Shown here in pieces: positions 1 to 6,742 of a stretch of DNA of 15,474 nucleotides. A program made the translations under genes and the position numbers. A model generated the notes under the pieces. The model saw only the letters and a list, made by a program, of their open reading frames with translations. It did no database searches and was not told the DNA's origin. Numbering within the stretch: position 1 is the first letter of the stretch; each line of letters opens with the position of its first letter. Origin of the DNA: Bacteroidota bacterium. Lineage in GTDB: Bacteria > Bacteroidota > Bacteroidia > Flavobacteriales > Flavobacteriaceae. The stretch lies in the NCBI GenBank assembly GCA_022601215.1, contig JAHZIZ010000248.1:1-15474 (forward strand), in the 5' to 3' direction.

Positions 1-12
1 AGAAAGGAAACA

Positions 13-168
13 ATGTATATAATAGACTATCCAAACCAAAAAATTAAGAAGTTTTCTAATCAAGAATTGGAAAGTTTTTTAAATTCAATTATAAAAAAGA
101 AATGGATTTTTGTTAAGGATAAAATAAGAGCAAAAAGAATTTTAAAACGTATAATGAGGTATAATTAA
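13..168 (+). CDS. Small lysine-rich ORF of unknown function, possibly the 3' end of a longer gene
   Basis: An ATG at 13 opens a 51-codon frame ending in TAA at 166-168. The product starts MYIIDYPNQ, ends RIMRYN, and is rich in Lys, Arg and Ile. A purine-rich stretch (AAAGGA at 4-9) sits just before the ATG and could act as a Shine-Dalgarno site. However, the frame is also open back to base 1, so this may be the C-terminus of a longer protein that starts outside the window. The stretch is about 21% G+C, well below its neighbours, which hints at acquired DNA. The stop overlaps the stop of the opposite gene by 4 nt at a TTAA palindrome. I do not recognise the family and assign no function. Confidence 0.35.
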   Translation: MYIIDYPNQKIKKFSNQELESFLNSIIKKKWIFVKDKIRAKRILKRIMRYN

Positions 169-512
169 TTGGAGTCTCCCGAAATAGCTAAGTAAGGATT
201 ATTATCGAAGGCTACTTTCAGAGCTTTAAGGGTTTGTTTATAACGAAAAAGAATCTTCTTATCCGTTGGCTGTTCATGTTCAAATACCATTTCAAACCAT
301 TTTTTTGCCGAACGGTAATTCCCAGTGAAATAATGCTCATTCGCCAATCTGAGATACACTTCTGGCGTCCCATACCCTTCTTCTACCACTTGCTCGTAGA
401 CTTTGGTCACATCAATATCTGTATTGACATCCGTTTTGGATGCATGTTGGGAAAAAGCGACTGTGCCAAAAGTAAGGCACATCACGCAGAGGAGCGGGGT
501 GATGATTCTCAT
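165..512 (-). CDS. Secreted TPR-like protein, resembling the N-terminal repeats of PorE/OmpA-family proteins
   Basis: This 115-residue protein starts with a typical signal peptide: Arg2, a hydrophobic core at residues 3-19 and a likely cleavage after FS21, before Gln22. Residues 38-100 read like tetratricopeptide repeats. Landmarks are VYEQVVEEGYG at 38-48, LANEHYFTGNY at 56-66, and a following KKWFE helix. This closely recalls the YYFNG-type TPR segment at the N-terminus of the large OmpA-family (PorE-like) proteins of Bacteroidota, but here no beta-propeller or OmpA domain follows. It is probably periplasmic and monocistronic, with a candidate promoter about 57 nt upstream. It could be a stand-alone scaffold or a remnant of a longer gene. 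The TPR assignment rests on pattern only. Confidence 0.75.
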   Translation of the reverse strand: MRIITPLLCVMCLTFGTVAFSQHASKTDVNTDIDVTKVYEQVVEEGYGTPEVYLRLANEHYFTGNYRSAKKWFEMVFEHEQPTDKKILFRYKQTLKALKVAFDNNPYLAISGDSN

Positions 513-568
513 AAGTGTTGAATTTGGGAAAATTCTGATGCTAATCTGCTGATTTTGTGATAAAAAAC

Positions 569-576
569 CAAATTTA
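569..576 (-). promoter_or_regulatory. Candidate Bacteroidota -7 promoter box (TAAATTTG)
   Basis: On the minus strand TAAATTTG matches the Bacteroidota -7 consensus TAnnTTTG. It lies about 57 nt before the ATG of the TPR-like gene. No TTG was found at the usual -33 distance, so the call rests on the -7 box alone. Confidence 0.35.
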
Positions 577-632
577 TTCGACGAACTACATAAAATATAA
601 CACTTGTTTACAACGTCAAATAATAACAGAAC

Positions 633-1274
633 TCACAATTGTAAGTAGGAAAGAAAGGCTGTTCTTGTTATTTTTTCGGCACCAAGACTAGCGAGATGGT
701 CCGTATAAACTTGACAGTCTATAAGCTTGTAGTGTCGTTTCTTTAATGATTCAACCAGAAAATAAAAACCAACTTTTGAGGCATTACTTTCGGTACTGAA
801 CATACTTTCACCACAGAACACTTTGCGATCAGGAAGATCAATACCATAGAGACCACCTACCAACTGATCATCTTTCCACACCTCAATCGAAATGGCATGA
901 CCTAGATGATGAAGATTTTCATAAGCACGAATCATCTCTTCCGTAATCCATGTATCTTCCTGTCCCTGTCTTTTAGCCTCCGCACAGTGGCGAATAACAT
1001 CCGAAAAGGACGTATTCATGGACACTCTAAATATATTCTTCTTAAGAAGTTGTCGCATGCTCTTTGAAACCTTCATACTATCTGGAAAAAGCACCATTCG
1101 AGGATCTGGGCTCCACCATAAAATTGGGTCCCCCTTCTCATACCAAGGAAAGACACCCGATTGATAGGCTAAAAGCAATCTCGACGCGGATAAATCTCCT
1201 CCGATGGCAAGTAATCCTTCCGAAGAGGATTCACTTATTGGGGGAAACCACAGTTCATTCGATAGATAAATCAT
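633..1274 (-). CDS. aat: Leucyl/phenylalanyl-tRNA--protein transferase (L/F-transferase)
   Basis: This cytosolic enzyme moves Leu or Phe from aminoacyl-tRNA onto proteins with N-terminal Arg or Lys, creating primary N-degrons that ClpS delivers to ClpAP. The 213-residue length fits the family. Family landmarks are present in order: GLLAIGGDLS at 20-29, GVFPWYE at 40-46, the WWSPDPR motif at 53-59, then in the C-terminal half GGLYGIDL, FCGESMFS followed by NASK, LIDCQV, and HLASLGAEKI before the terminal Arg/Phe helix. The ATG at 1272-1274 gives the canonical MIYLSNEL start, and no Shine-Dalgarno site is visible. The gene lies downstream of atoE on the same strand, 199 nt away, and a candidate promoter at 1418-1425 suggests separate expression with a long leader. 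Confidence 0.97.
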   Translation of the reverse strand: MIYLSNELWFPPISESSSEGLLAIGGDLSASRLLLAYQSGVFPWYEKGDPILWWSPDPRMVLFPDSMKVSKSMRQLLKKNIFRVSMNTSFSDVIRHCAEAKRQGQEDTWITEEMIRAYENLHHLGHAISIEVWKDDQLVGGLYGIDLPDRKVFCGESMFSTESNASKVGFYFLVESLKKRHYKLIDCQVYTDHLASLGAEKITRTAFLSYLQL

Positions 1275-1347
1275 TGTTTTTCAGCTTTTAAGCCTGTTAA
1301 ATTCTTAATTAAACTTGGAATTGATGCATTTTTTTAAGAAATTATGC

Positions 1348-1409
1348 TTCGTTTTAACAACAGCTAAACTTTTATTCATCATTGTATTTGAATTTTCCGT
1401 TAAAACGAA
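1348..1409. repeat. Perfect 11-bp inverted repeat in the aat leader
   Basis: TTCGTTTTAAC at 1348-1358 and its exact reverse complement GTTAAAACGAA at 1399-1409 are separated by 40 nt. Neither side is followed by a T-run, so it is not an obvious terminator. If the -7 box at 1418-1425 is used, both arms lie in the aat 5' leader near its 5' end. They could then form a long-loop RNA helix, or act as paired protein-binding sites on DNA. Confidence 0.6.
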
Positions 1410-1417
1410 TCCTAACC

Positions 1418-1425
1418 CAAAACTA
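1418..1425 (-). promoter_or_regulatory. Candidate Bacteroidota -7 box for aat (TAGTTTTG)
   Basis: The minus strand reads TAGTTTTG, a match to TAnnTTTG. It would start a transcript with a leader of roughly 140 nt before the aat ATG. The closest upstream TTG is about 26 nt away, longer than the usual spacing of about 19-20 nt. Confidence 0.3.
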
Positions 1426-1473
1426 GCCTCGCTATAATTGCCATCATCATGCAATTTTGGCGGGGTTTACTTG

Positions 1474-2847
1474 TTAAAATAATAGCAGTCCAATTAAAAA
1501 GATAACCGTCCCTATAATCATTAATAAGAGTGTATAAGGCAATATTTCTTTTGCCTTCAATTTGGTTATACCCAATAAGGGCAGCGCCCAAAATGGCTGC
1601 AACATATTTGTTATTTGATCTCCATACGCCAACGCCATAATTGCTTTTGGCAAAGGCACTCCCAGTTTTAAAGCAGATTCTACTACAATAGGGCCTTGAA
1701 CAGCCCACTGCCCTCCACCACTAGGAACGAATAAATTCACCAGACCAGCGCTAAAAAAGGTAAACAAAGGCAGTGTTGTTTCTGTGGCAATAGACACAAA
1801 AAAGTCCGATATCTGACCAACCATACCACTACCATTCATAATCCCCATAATTCCAAAATACAATGGAAATTGGATCAAAATCCCTGATGCGCCTTTTATA
1901 GCCTCCTCTACAGCTCTCAAAAAACTTGCAAAATTCCCATGCAATATCAAGGCTAACCCCAGCATAAAAAAGTTTAACATATTCGGGGTAATAATAGCCC
2001 TGGAAAGATTACCTGTATATTGATAAAAAAATGCAGTTACTACCACAAGTCCAAAACCTATGCCCAAGAAATTTGAGTGATCCATCTTTTCCGCACCCTT
2101 AAATTTGCTCTCCCGATTAAGACTCCCTTTGTAAATGGGTAGGTTTGTTGGTGAGGTCTTCACTTTCCTGGCGATCAAACTAAGAAAAAATGGAACTACG
2201 ACTAGCAAGCTAGCAAAAATGACCAAATTAGAGACACTGAATATTGTCGCTGAATACGGGATAAGTTCAGGCAACTGAGATTGTAATGCGGGGTCTATTG
2301 TTGTCATAAAGCTTTCCAAATGACCGCTTTCACTTACTTTTGAAGGTGCAGAACCGCTCATTCCGCCATGCCAAATCATAAGCCCTACATAACCAGATGC
2401 CCCAACCAATGGATAATTAATTGCGAAGCCCCTTGTTTGAGCCGCCTCAGCTACTTTTCTAGCCAAAATAGCGCCAAATATGAGTCCCAGCCCCCAATTA
2501 AAAAAGGAAATAAGCATCGTAGTTACACTCACTAAAATAACCGCATTTCGGGTGTTGCTTACATAATTAGTTAGCCCCTGAATAAGATAATTCATCGGCT
2601 TACTCAACACTAAGATGTGTCCCAATACCAAGATAAGCATCATTTGGTAGGCAAATACCAAAAGCCCGTTACTCCATATACCACTTTCCCAGTAGGACAG
2701 TATAGCTAACAAAGGAGGTTCATCAACAGGAGGTTCAGTAAACAACCAAGCTAGCACCATTGTCAATAGAGTAAGGAGAATGGCAATCGCGAAAGGCGAA
2801 GGAAGAAACTTTTTAAAAAGCGTTTCTATTGTTTGAGTGATCTTCAT
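1474..2847 (-). CDS. atoE: AtoE-family short-chain fatty acid transporter
   Basis: This is a 457-residue polytopic inner-membrane protein, close to the ~440 residues usual for AtoE (E. coli short-chain fatty acid uptake). It has about ten or more hydrophobic segments, starting at residues 18-36. Family hallmarks are the NWGLGLIFGAILARKVAEAA segment, then YPLVGASGYVGLMIWHGG and GSAPSKVSESGH. Near the C-terminus NLFVPSGGGQWAVQGP and a GDQ-N-LQPFWALPLLG stretch match the ion-transporter-like core of the family. The likely role is uptake of acetoacetate, butyrate or similar short carboxylates. No CoA-transferase or thiolase gene is next to it, so the substrate is open. The start ATG follows the DUF3127 terminator by 13 nt with no clear promoter or ribosome-binding site. 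Expression may depend on readthrough. Confidence 0.92.
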   Translation of the reverse strand: MKITQTIETLFKKFLPSPFAIAILLTLLTMVLAWLFTEPPVDEPPLLAILSYWESGIWSNGLLVFAYQMMLILVLGHILVLSKPMNYLIQGLTNYVSNTRNAVILVSVTTMLISFFNWGLGLIFGAILARKVAEAAQTRGFAINYPLVGASGYVGLMIWHGGMSGSAPSKVSESGHLESFMTTIDPALQSQLPELIPYSATIFSVSNLVIFASLLVVVPFFLSLIARKVKTSPTNLPIYKGSLNRESKFKGAEKMDHSNFLGIGFGLVVVTAFFYQYTGNLSRAIITPNMLNFFMLGLALILHGNFASFLRAVEEAIKGASGILIQFPLYFGIMGIMNGSGMVGQISDFFVSIATETTLPLFTFFSAGLVNLFVPSGGGQWAVQGPIVVESALKLGVPLPKAIMALAYGDQITNMLQPFWALPLLGITKLKAKEILPYTLLLMIIGTVIFLIGLLLF

Positions 2848-2860
2848 GAGGCTAAAATAG

Positions 2861-2886
2861 AAAATCCCGCACTAAGGCGGGATTTT
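2861..2886 (-). terminator. Intrinsic terminator after the DUF3127 gene
   Basis: A perfect 10-bp stem, AAAATCCCGC at 2861-2870 and GCGGGATTTT at 2877-2886, has a 6-nt loop. On the minus strand the hairpin ends in TTTTCTATTTT. It lies 25 nt past the DUF3127 stop and 13 nt before the atoE ATG. Its symmetry means it could also stop plus-strand transcripts. Confidence 0.85.
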
Positions 2887-2910
2887 AATATCAATGATGT
2901 ATGCTAACAC

Positions 2911-3291
2911 TTAGAAAGGCAAATCGTCATGATCTTCCTCATTAAAATCGGTAGCAGGTTCAAAAGCATCTGCCGGTGGCATCGGAGGCATCTCTGGAGA
3001 CCCAGCATTTGCCTGAGACAAATTCTCAATTCGCCATCCTTGTATAGAATTAAAATATTTTGTTTCTCCTTGCGGGTTTACCCATTCTCGTCCGCGCAAA
3101 TTAATACTTACTTTTACACTCTGCCCAGCTTGATATGCGTTGAGTAAATCGCATTTGTCCTGTACGAACTCCACCAATATATGCTGCGGATATTGCTCTT
3201 CAGTAGTGATTACCACTTCTCTCTTTCTAAAACCATTACTTCCGTAGGTTTTAGTTTCATCAATCATTTTTATTTTTCCTTGTACTTCCAT
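2911..3291 (-). CDS. DUF3127 protein, OB-fold-like with an SSB-type acidic C-terminal tip
   Basis: This 126-residue protein matches the DUF3127 family of Bacteroidota. The beta-rich core (residues 1-95) opens with MEVQGKIKMIDETKTYGSNG, continues with KREVVITTEE and HILVEFVQDKC, and includes VKVSINLRGREWVNPQGETKYFNSIQGWRIE. After it comes a Pro-rich, disordered linker (PEMPPMPPADAF). The protein ends in an acidic tail, NEEDHDDLPF. The arrangement of OB-like core, flexible linker and D-D-hydrophobic-P-F tip is that of single-strand DNA-binding protein, whose E. coli tail ends DDDIPF and recruits repair proteins. A nucleic-acid or SSB-interactome role is inference. It lies 43 nt after the flavin reductase gene on the same strand, probably in one operon, and is followed by a strong terminator. 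Confidence 0.88.
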   Translation of the reverse strand: MEVQGKIKMIDETKTYGSNGFRKREVVITTEEQYPQHILVEFVQDKCDLLNAYQAGQSVKVSINLRGREWVNPQGETKYFNSIQGWRIENLSQANAGSPEMPPMPPADAFEPATDFNEEDHDDLPF

Positions 3292-3334
3292 AATATATTC
3301 CCGAATAGACCGGTAACTTCAAATTAAACTTCAA

Positions 3335-4201
3335 TTATTTTAAACTATCTTTTGCTAATAATAAACACAATGCATCCCTTGTTTTCCCGTATGATAATAA
3401 TCCTTGTGCTCTTTGATGGACCTGTTCAACCGAAGTATTTCTTACCGTGGTAATCATATCCACTATTTCATTTTCATTGGGTAATGATTCTATATTTCCT
3501 AGCATTCCCAAATCATTGCCGGTTAAAACGGTACTCAATCTAATCCCTTCTGGCAATGCATCTACTCCAATACCCAAGGTTCGCAGTGGTTTTTCTACTT
3601 CAAACAAACCGTCTTTTGCTCTACTATACCAATTACCCCCTAAACGTGAAACAGTATCTATTTTAAGAGGATCAATTTTTCCATCGGCATCTAGTATATC
3701 TTCATTTACGTGCAACTGAACAACTTCTGCTATGACTAAATTTCCTGCGCCACCTTCTTCACCCAGAGCAATCACATCATTCACTTTACATTCAAATTGA
3801 ACAGGTGCTTCTAACACCCTAGGAGGGGTTATTCTTTCAGAAGGAATTTCAGTAAAACCTGCTTTTACAAATTCATTCACACCCTTGTCATATTCAGTAG
3901 AAGACAAACTCATTTGCTGGACCATAGAATGGCTCACAATGTTAATAACCACCTCTCTTGTTTCTAGTACGTTTTCCAGAGTATGCTTGGTTGTATTTCC
4001 TCGCACCCGTCTAGCAGGAGAAAATATCATTACTGGCGGATTCGCACTAAATACATTAAAGAAACTGTAAGGAGCCAAATTCACATTTCCATCTGCATCT
4101 ACCGTACTAGCAAAACAAATAGGTCGAGGCGCTACGGCTCCTAATAAATAACCATGTAATTCTGGCGTGGTTATCGCCTGAGGGTCTATACTTAACATCA
4201 T
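3335..4201 (-). CDS. Flavin-reductase-like FMN-binding oxidoreductase
   Basis: This is a 288-residue cytosolic protein. The N-terminal ~200 residues are a flavin reductase-like split-barrel domain. Landmarks are GAVAPRPICFASTVDADGNVNLAPYS from residue ~21, FFNVFSANPPVMIFSP, the RRVRGNTTKHT loop, then REVVINIVS. In the second half of the domain are LEAPVQFECKVNDVI and the conserved LGGNWYSR stretch. A C-terminal extension of ~90 residues (from PEGIRLSTVLTGNDLGMLG on) is longer than in minimal flavin reductases. It probably binds FMN and supplies or uses reduced flavin; the substrate cannot be read. Two ATGs stand together at the start (4199-4201 and 4196-4198); I took the first. A perfect -7 box lies 2 nt before it, implying a leaderless mRNA. 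Confidence 0.9.
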   Translation of the reverse strand: MMLSIDPQAITTPELHGYLLGAVAPRPICFASTVDADGNVNLAPYSFFNVFSANPPVMIFSPARRVRGNTTKHTLENVLETREVVINIVSHSMVQQMSLSSTEYDKGVNEFVKAGFTEIPSERITPPRVLEAPVQFECKVNDVIALGEEGGAGNLVIAEVVQLHVNEDILDADGKIDPLKIDTVSRLGGNWYSRAKDGLFEVEKPLRTLGIGVDALPEGIRLSTVLTGNDLGMLGNIESLPNENEIVDMITTVRNTSVEQVHQRAQGLLSYGKTRDALCLLLAKDSLK

Positions 4202-4203
4202 CG

Positions 4204-4211
4204 CAAATGTA
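4204..4211 (-). promoter_or_regulatory. -7 promoter box TACATTTG abutting the flavin reductase ATG
   Basis: TACATTTG on the minus strand is a full match to TAnnTTTG and ends 2 nt before the ATG. Transcription starting about 4 nt downstream would begin at or in the start codon, giving a leaderless mRNA. The -33 region has a T-run but no exact TTG. Confidence 0.45.
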
Positions 4212-4286
4212 CCGAAACCATACGGCTTGTAAAAATGAGTTTGTACAATAATATTAACAGAATAACATTATATTTAAACTGAAAAA

Positions 4287-4294
4287 TAGCTTTC
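4287..4294 (+). promoter_or_regulatory. Candidate -7 box TAGCTTTC just before the histidine kinase gene
   Basis: TAGCTTTC differs from TAnnTTTG only in the last base and ends 3 nt before the ATG at 4298. A start site 4 nt downstream would coincide with the A of the ATG. No TTG was found at -33. Confidence 0.28.
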
Positions 4295-4297
4295 TAT

Positions 4298-5452
4298 ATG
4301 CCGAGCAAATCTACGCTTACCCGTTGGGTGTTCATTATAATGTCTGTCATTATCATTGCCCTTGTCTTATTTAATACATTACATTTTTTCAAAGAACTTA
4401 AAGAAAACGAGCGCAGCAAGATGGAAATCTGGGCGGCAGCGCAAGAAGAGCTCAAGGATATTGACATGACTGCTTCCAGTAATGAAGGTGATTTTGTAAT
4501 CAAGATCTTACAGAGCAATCATACTACTCCTATGATTTTGCATTCCCTGAAAGATAACAGGTATAATCTAAACAATCTAGGGACACTGAGTGTCAATGAT
4601 ACGGTGACTATTAAAAAACTTATATCTCAATTTAAGACCGAATACACTCCAATTGATATTATTTACAAAGAGGAGGTGCTTTCTGTACTATACTATGGTA
4701 ATTCCCCCATTATAACTAAAATAAAGTACTATCCAGCAGTCCTCATTTTAATTATCACCTTGTTTTTCGTTGCGTTATACTTCTTTTATCAAACGTCTAA
4801 ATCGGCAGAACAAAACAAACTTTGGGCTGGAATGGCTAAGGAAACAGCGCATCAAATTGGGACTCCTTTATCTTCTTTAGTTGGGTGGACTGAAATTTTG
4901 AAATCTGAAAACGTAAATGAAAGCTACATTGTGGAAATGGAAAAAGACATTTCCCGCTTAGAAACTATTACGGATCGTTTTTCGAAAGTAGGATCTAAGC
5001 CCAAACTAGATGTTATCGACATTGTTGCTGAAACTCGGAAAGCTTCAGAATACTTAAAAAGTAGAAGTTCAAAACTAATTGAATTTGAAATCAGACTTCC
5101 TGAAAGAAACCTACCGGTCAACCTAAATCCTCAGCTTTATGGATGGACCATTGAAAACTTGGTGAAAAATGGAATTGATGCGATGCGTGGACAAGGTAAA
5201 ATAACCATTGAAATCATTCCAGATGAAAAGAATGCGGTGATTCATATTAGCGATACTGGAAAGGGAATTCCAAAGCGAGATCAGAAAAAGATATTTAAAC
5301 CAGGAATTACTACAAAAAAAAGAGGATGGGGATTAGGACTCTCTCTTGCTAAAAGGATCATTGAAGAGTACCATAAAGGTAAAATTTCGGTAGCCAAAAG
5401 CACTAAAGATGTTGGTACAACGTTTCAAATGTTACTACCTCTAGTAAACTAA
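4298..5452 (+). CDS. Membrane sensor histidine kinase without its own response regulator
   Basis: This 384-residue kinase has two membrane helices: residues ~10-31 (WVFIIMSVIIIALVLFNTL) and ~144-165 (AVLILIITLFFVALYFFY). They flank a ~110-residue sensor region that is probably periplasmic. The dimerisation/phosphoacceptor helix carries KETAHQIGTPLSS with His185 as the likely phosphorylated residue. The ATPase domain has NLVKNGIDAM (N box, Asn291), DTGKGIP (Asp319), IFKPGITTKK and GWGLGLSLAKRI. This H-box type is characteristic of Bacteroidota. No receiver-domain gene is adjacent, so it is an orphan here. A zinc-ribbon membrane protein follows 2 nt after its stop and is probably co-translated. 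The gene is divergent from the flavin reductase gene across 96 nt. Confidence 0.93.
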   Translation: MPSKSTLTRWVFIIMSVIIIALVLFNTLHFFKELKENERSKMEIWAAAQEELKDIDMTASSNEGDFVIKILQSNHTTPMILHSLKDNRYNLNNLGTLSVNDTVTIKKLISQFKTEYTPIDIIYKEEVLSVLYYGNSPIITKIKYYPAVLILIITLFFVALYFFYQTSKSAEQNKLWAGMAKETAHQIGTPLSSLVGWTEILKSENVNESYIVEMEKDISRLETITDRFSKVGSKPKLDVIDIVAETRKASEYLKSRSSKLIEFEIRLPERNLPVNLNPQLYGWTIENLVKNGIDAMRGQGKITIEIIPDEKNAVIHISDTGKGIPKRDQKKIFKPGITTKKRGWGLGLSLAKRIIEEYHKGKISVAKSTKDVGTTFQMLLPLVN

Positions 5453-5454
5453 CC

Positions 5455-5793
5455 ATGAAAGAACAGACCCATTTATTACATACAGCTCGAATTAAAAACA
5501 ATTGCCCTGAATGCTACGCCAATAATGGACTAGAATTTAGTTTCTCTCAATTGGAAATAGAAAATAAATTCTACAGTAAGGCAAAAAAAGAAGTCATAGA
5601 AAAACTGTATTGCCACCATTGCAAAGAACAAGTGTATCCAGTAAAATGGGATGAAGACATAGAACGGGTATATGAATACCACAGCAAATTAGCAATACCA
5701 AGAGGGTCTGGTCTTAAATTAAAACCCCTCGCTTATATTATAATTCTTGTAGACGCTATTACCATTGCTGCGTTGATTTACTATTTCAAATAA
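5455..5793 (+). CDS. Small zinc-ribbon protein with a C-terminal membrane anchor, unknown function
   Basis: This is a 112-residue protein of no family I can name. Two CxxC pairs, CPEC at residues 17-20 and CHHC at 53-56, are spaced like a zinc ribbon. Residues 92-111 form one hydrophobic helix (LAYIIILVDAITIAALIYYF) right at the C-terminus. This suggests a tail-anchored inner-membrane protein with its metal site in the cytoplasm. The ATG lies 2 nt after the histidine kinase stop (TAA-CC-ATG), so translation is probably coupled. That makes an accessory role to the kinase the best guess, unproven. Its TAA directly abuts the stop of the convergent HIT gene with no base between. Confidence 0.8.
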   Translation: MKEQTHLLHTARIKNNCPECYANNGLEFSFSQLEIENKFYSKAKKEVIEKLYCHHCKEQVYPVKWDEDIERVYEYHSKLAIPRGSGLKLKPLAYIIILVDAITIAALIYYFK

Positions 5794-6183
5794 TTAAAGA
5801 TGCCCATGTATGGTACTGGCAAGCGCCGTCATCTCATCTGAAGATAATACCACTTTATGTTGAAAGGTCATATCCTTCATTTCGTTAATAGGAATGAGAT
5901 GCACGTGTACATGAGGCACTTCTAAACCAATCACAGACATTCCAATTCGTTCACATGGAATGCTCTTTTCAAGAGCTTTGGCCACTCTTCTTGAAAACTT
6001 CATTAAAGCGAGATAATGTTCCTCATTCATTTCGAAAATTCTATTAATTTCCTGTTTTGGAACACAGAGCGTATGGCCTTTGGCATTAGGGTTTATATCT
6101 AAAAAGGCAATGAATTGTTCGTCCTCTGCTACTTTATAACATGGTATATCACCTTGAATTATTTTTGTGAAAATGGAAGCCAT
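5794..6183 (-). CDS. HIT-family nucleotide hydrolase (HinT-like)
   Basis: This 129-residue cytosolic protein has the histidine-triad signature HVHVHLIP, with His91, His93 and His95; the last two plus His37 would form the nucleotide-binding site. The N-terminal SIFTKIIQGDIPCYKV (residues 3-18) and the FLDINPNAKGHTLCVPK stretch (27-43) are typical of HinT/protein kinase C inhibitor homologues, which hydrolyse AMP-amidates or AMP-lysine adducts. Its ATG overlaps the greA stop by one base (TAATG), so it is the second gene of a translationally coupled greA-HIT operon. Cys15, where some homologues have a metal-binding Cys, is present, but no CxxC pair is seen. Confidence 0.95.
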   Translation of the reverse strand: MASIFTKIIQGDIPCYKVAEDEQFIAFLDINPNAKGHTLCVPKQEINRIFEMNEEHYLALMKFSRRVAKALEKSIPCERIGMSVIGLEVPHVHVHLIPINEMKDMTFQHKVVLSSDEMTALASTIHGHL

Positions 6184-6659
6184 TAGTCTCTTGAGATTTC
6201 AATAATATCAAATTTCATAATGCCGTTTGGCACTTGTATTTCGGCTACATCGCCTACTTCTTTACCAAGCAAACCTTTTCCGATGGGAGAATCTACGGAA
6301 ATTTTACCGGTTTTAAGATCGGCTTCACTTTGAGCTACCAACTTATAACTCATTTCCATCCCGTTGGTTTGATTCTTTATTTTCACCGTTGAATGAACCA
6401 AAACCTTAGATGTATCTAGTTGAGATTCGTCTATTAAACGTGCTCCTGCAAGTGTTTCTTCAAGTTTTGAAATTCGCATTTCTAGCATTCCTTGCGCCTC
6501 TTTAGCCGCATCGTACTCTGCATTCTCACTCAAATCCCCTTTATCCCGGGCTTCAGCAATAGCTTGAGAAGCTTTAGGACGCTCAATATCCTTTAATTGG
6601 TTTAACTCTTCACGTAACTTCTTTAATCCTTCGGCACTGTAATAAGATACTTTACTCAT
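6183..6659 (-). CDS. greA: Transcription elongation factor GreA
   Basis: GreA enters the secondary channel of backtracked RNA polymerase and stimulates transcript cleavage. The 158-residue length is normal for the family. The N-terminal coiled coil (residues ~10-75) starts with GLKKLREELNQLK. It carries the tip motif GDLSENAEYDAAKE, with acidic Asp42 and Glu45 equivalent to the catalytic-tip acids of E. coli GreA. The C-terminal FKBP-like domain contains DSPIGKGLLGKEVGD followed by IMKFDIIEI. Translation runs into the HIT gene through a TAATG overlap. The 5' leader carries a good -7 box and, shortly after it, a terminator-like hairpin, suggesting attenuation. Confidence 0.97.
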   Translation of the reverse strand: MSKVSYYSAEGLKKLREELNQLKDIERPKASQAIAEARDKGDLSENAEYDAAKEAQGMLEMRISKLEETLAGARLIDESQLDTSKVLVHSTVKIKNQTNGMEMSYKLVAQSEADLKTGKISVDSPIGKGLLGKEVGDVAEIQVPNGIMKFDIIEISRD

Positions 6660-6742
6660 AACTTCATCGTTTATGTCTATGACACGATTATTCTAAATGC
6701 TATTGAAATAAACGCAGTGGCACTCATTTCAGTATTAAATAC

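Noticed and set aside
1436..1456. AATTGC/GCAATT hairpin with a CATCATCAT loop after atoE, considered as its terminator
   Set aside because: The stem is 6 bp and AT-rich, and no T-run follows on the minus strand, so it does not look like an intrinsic terminator for atoE.
1412..1708. Minus-strand ORF of 98 codons overlapping the atoE 3' end
   Set aside because: It lies in another frame of a well-supported transporter gene on the same strand, and its product has no recognisable features.
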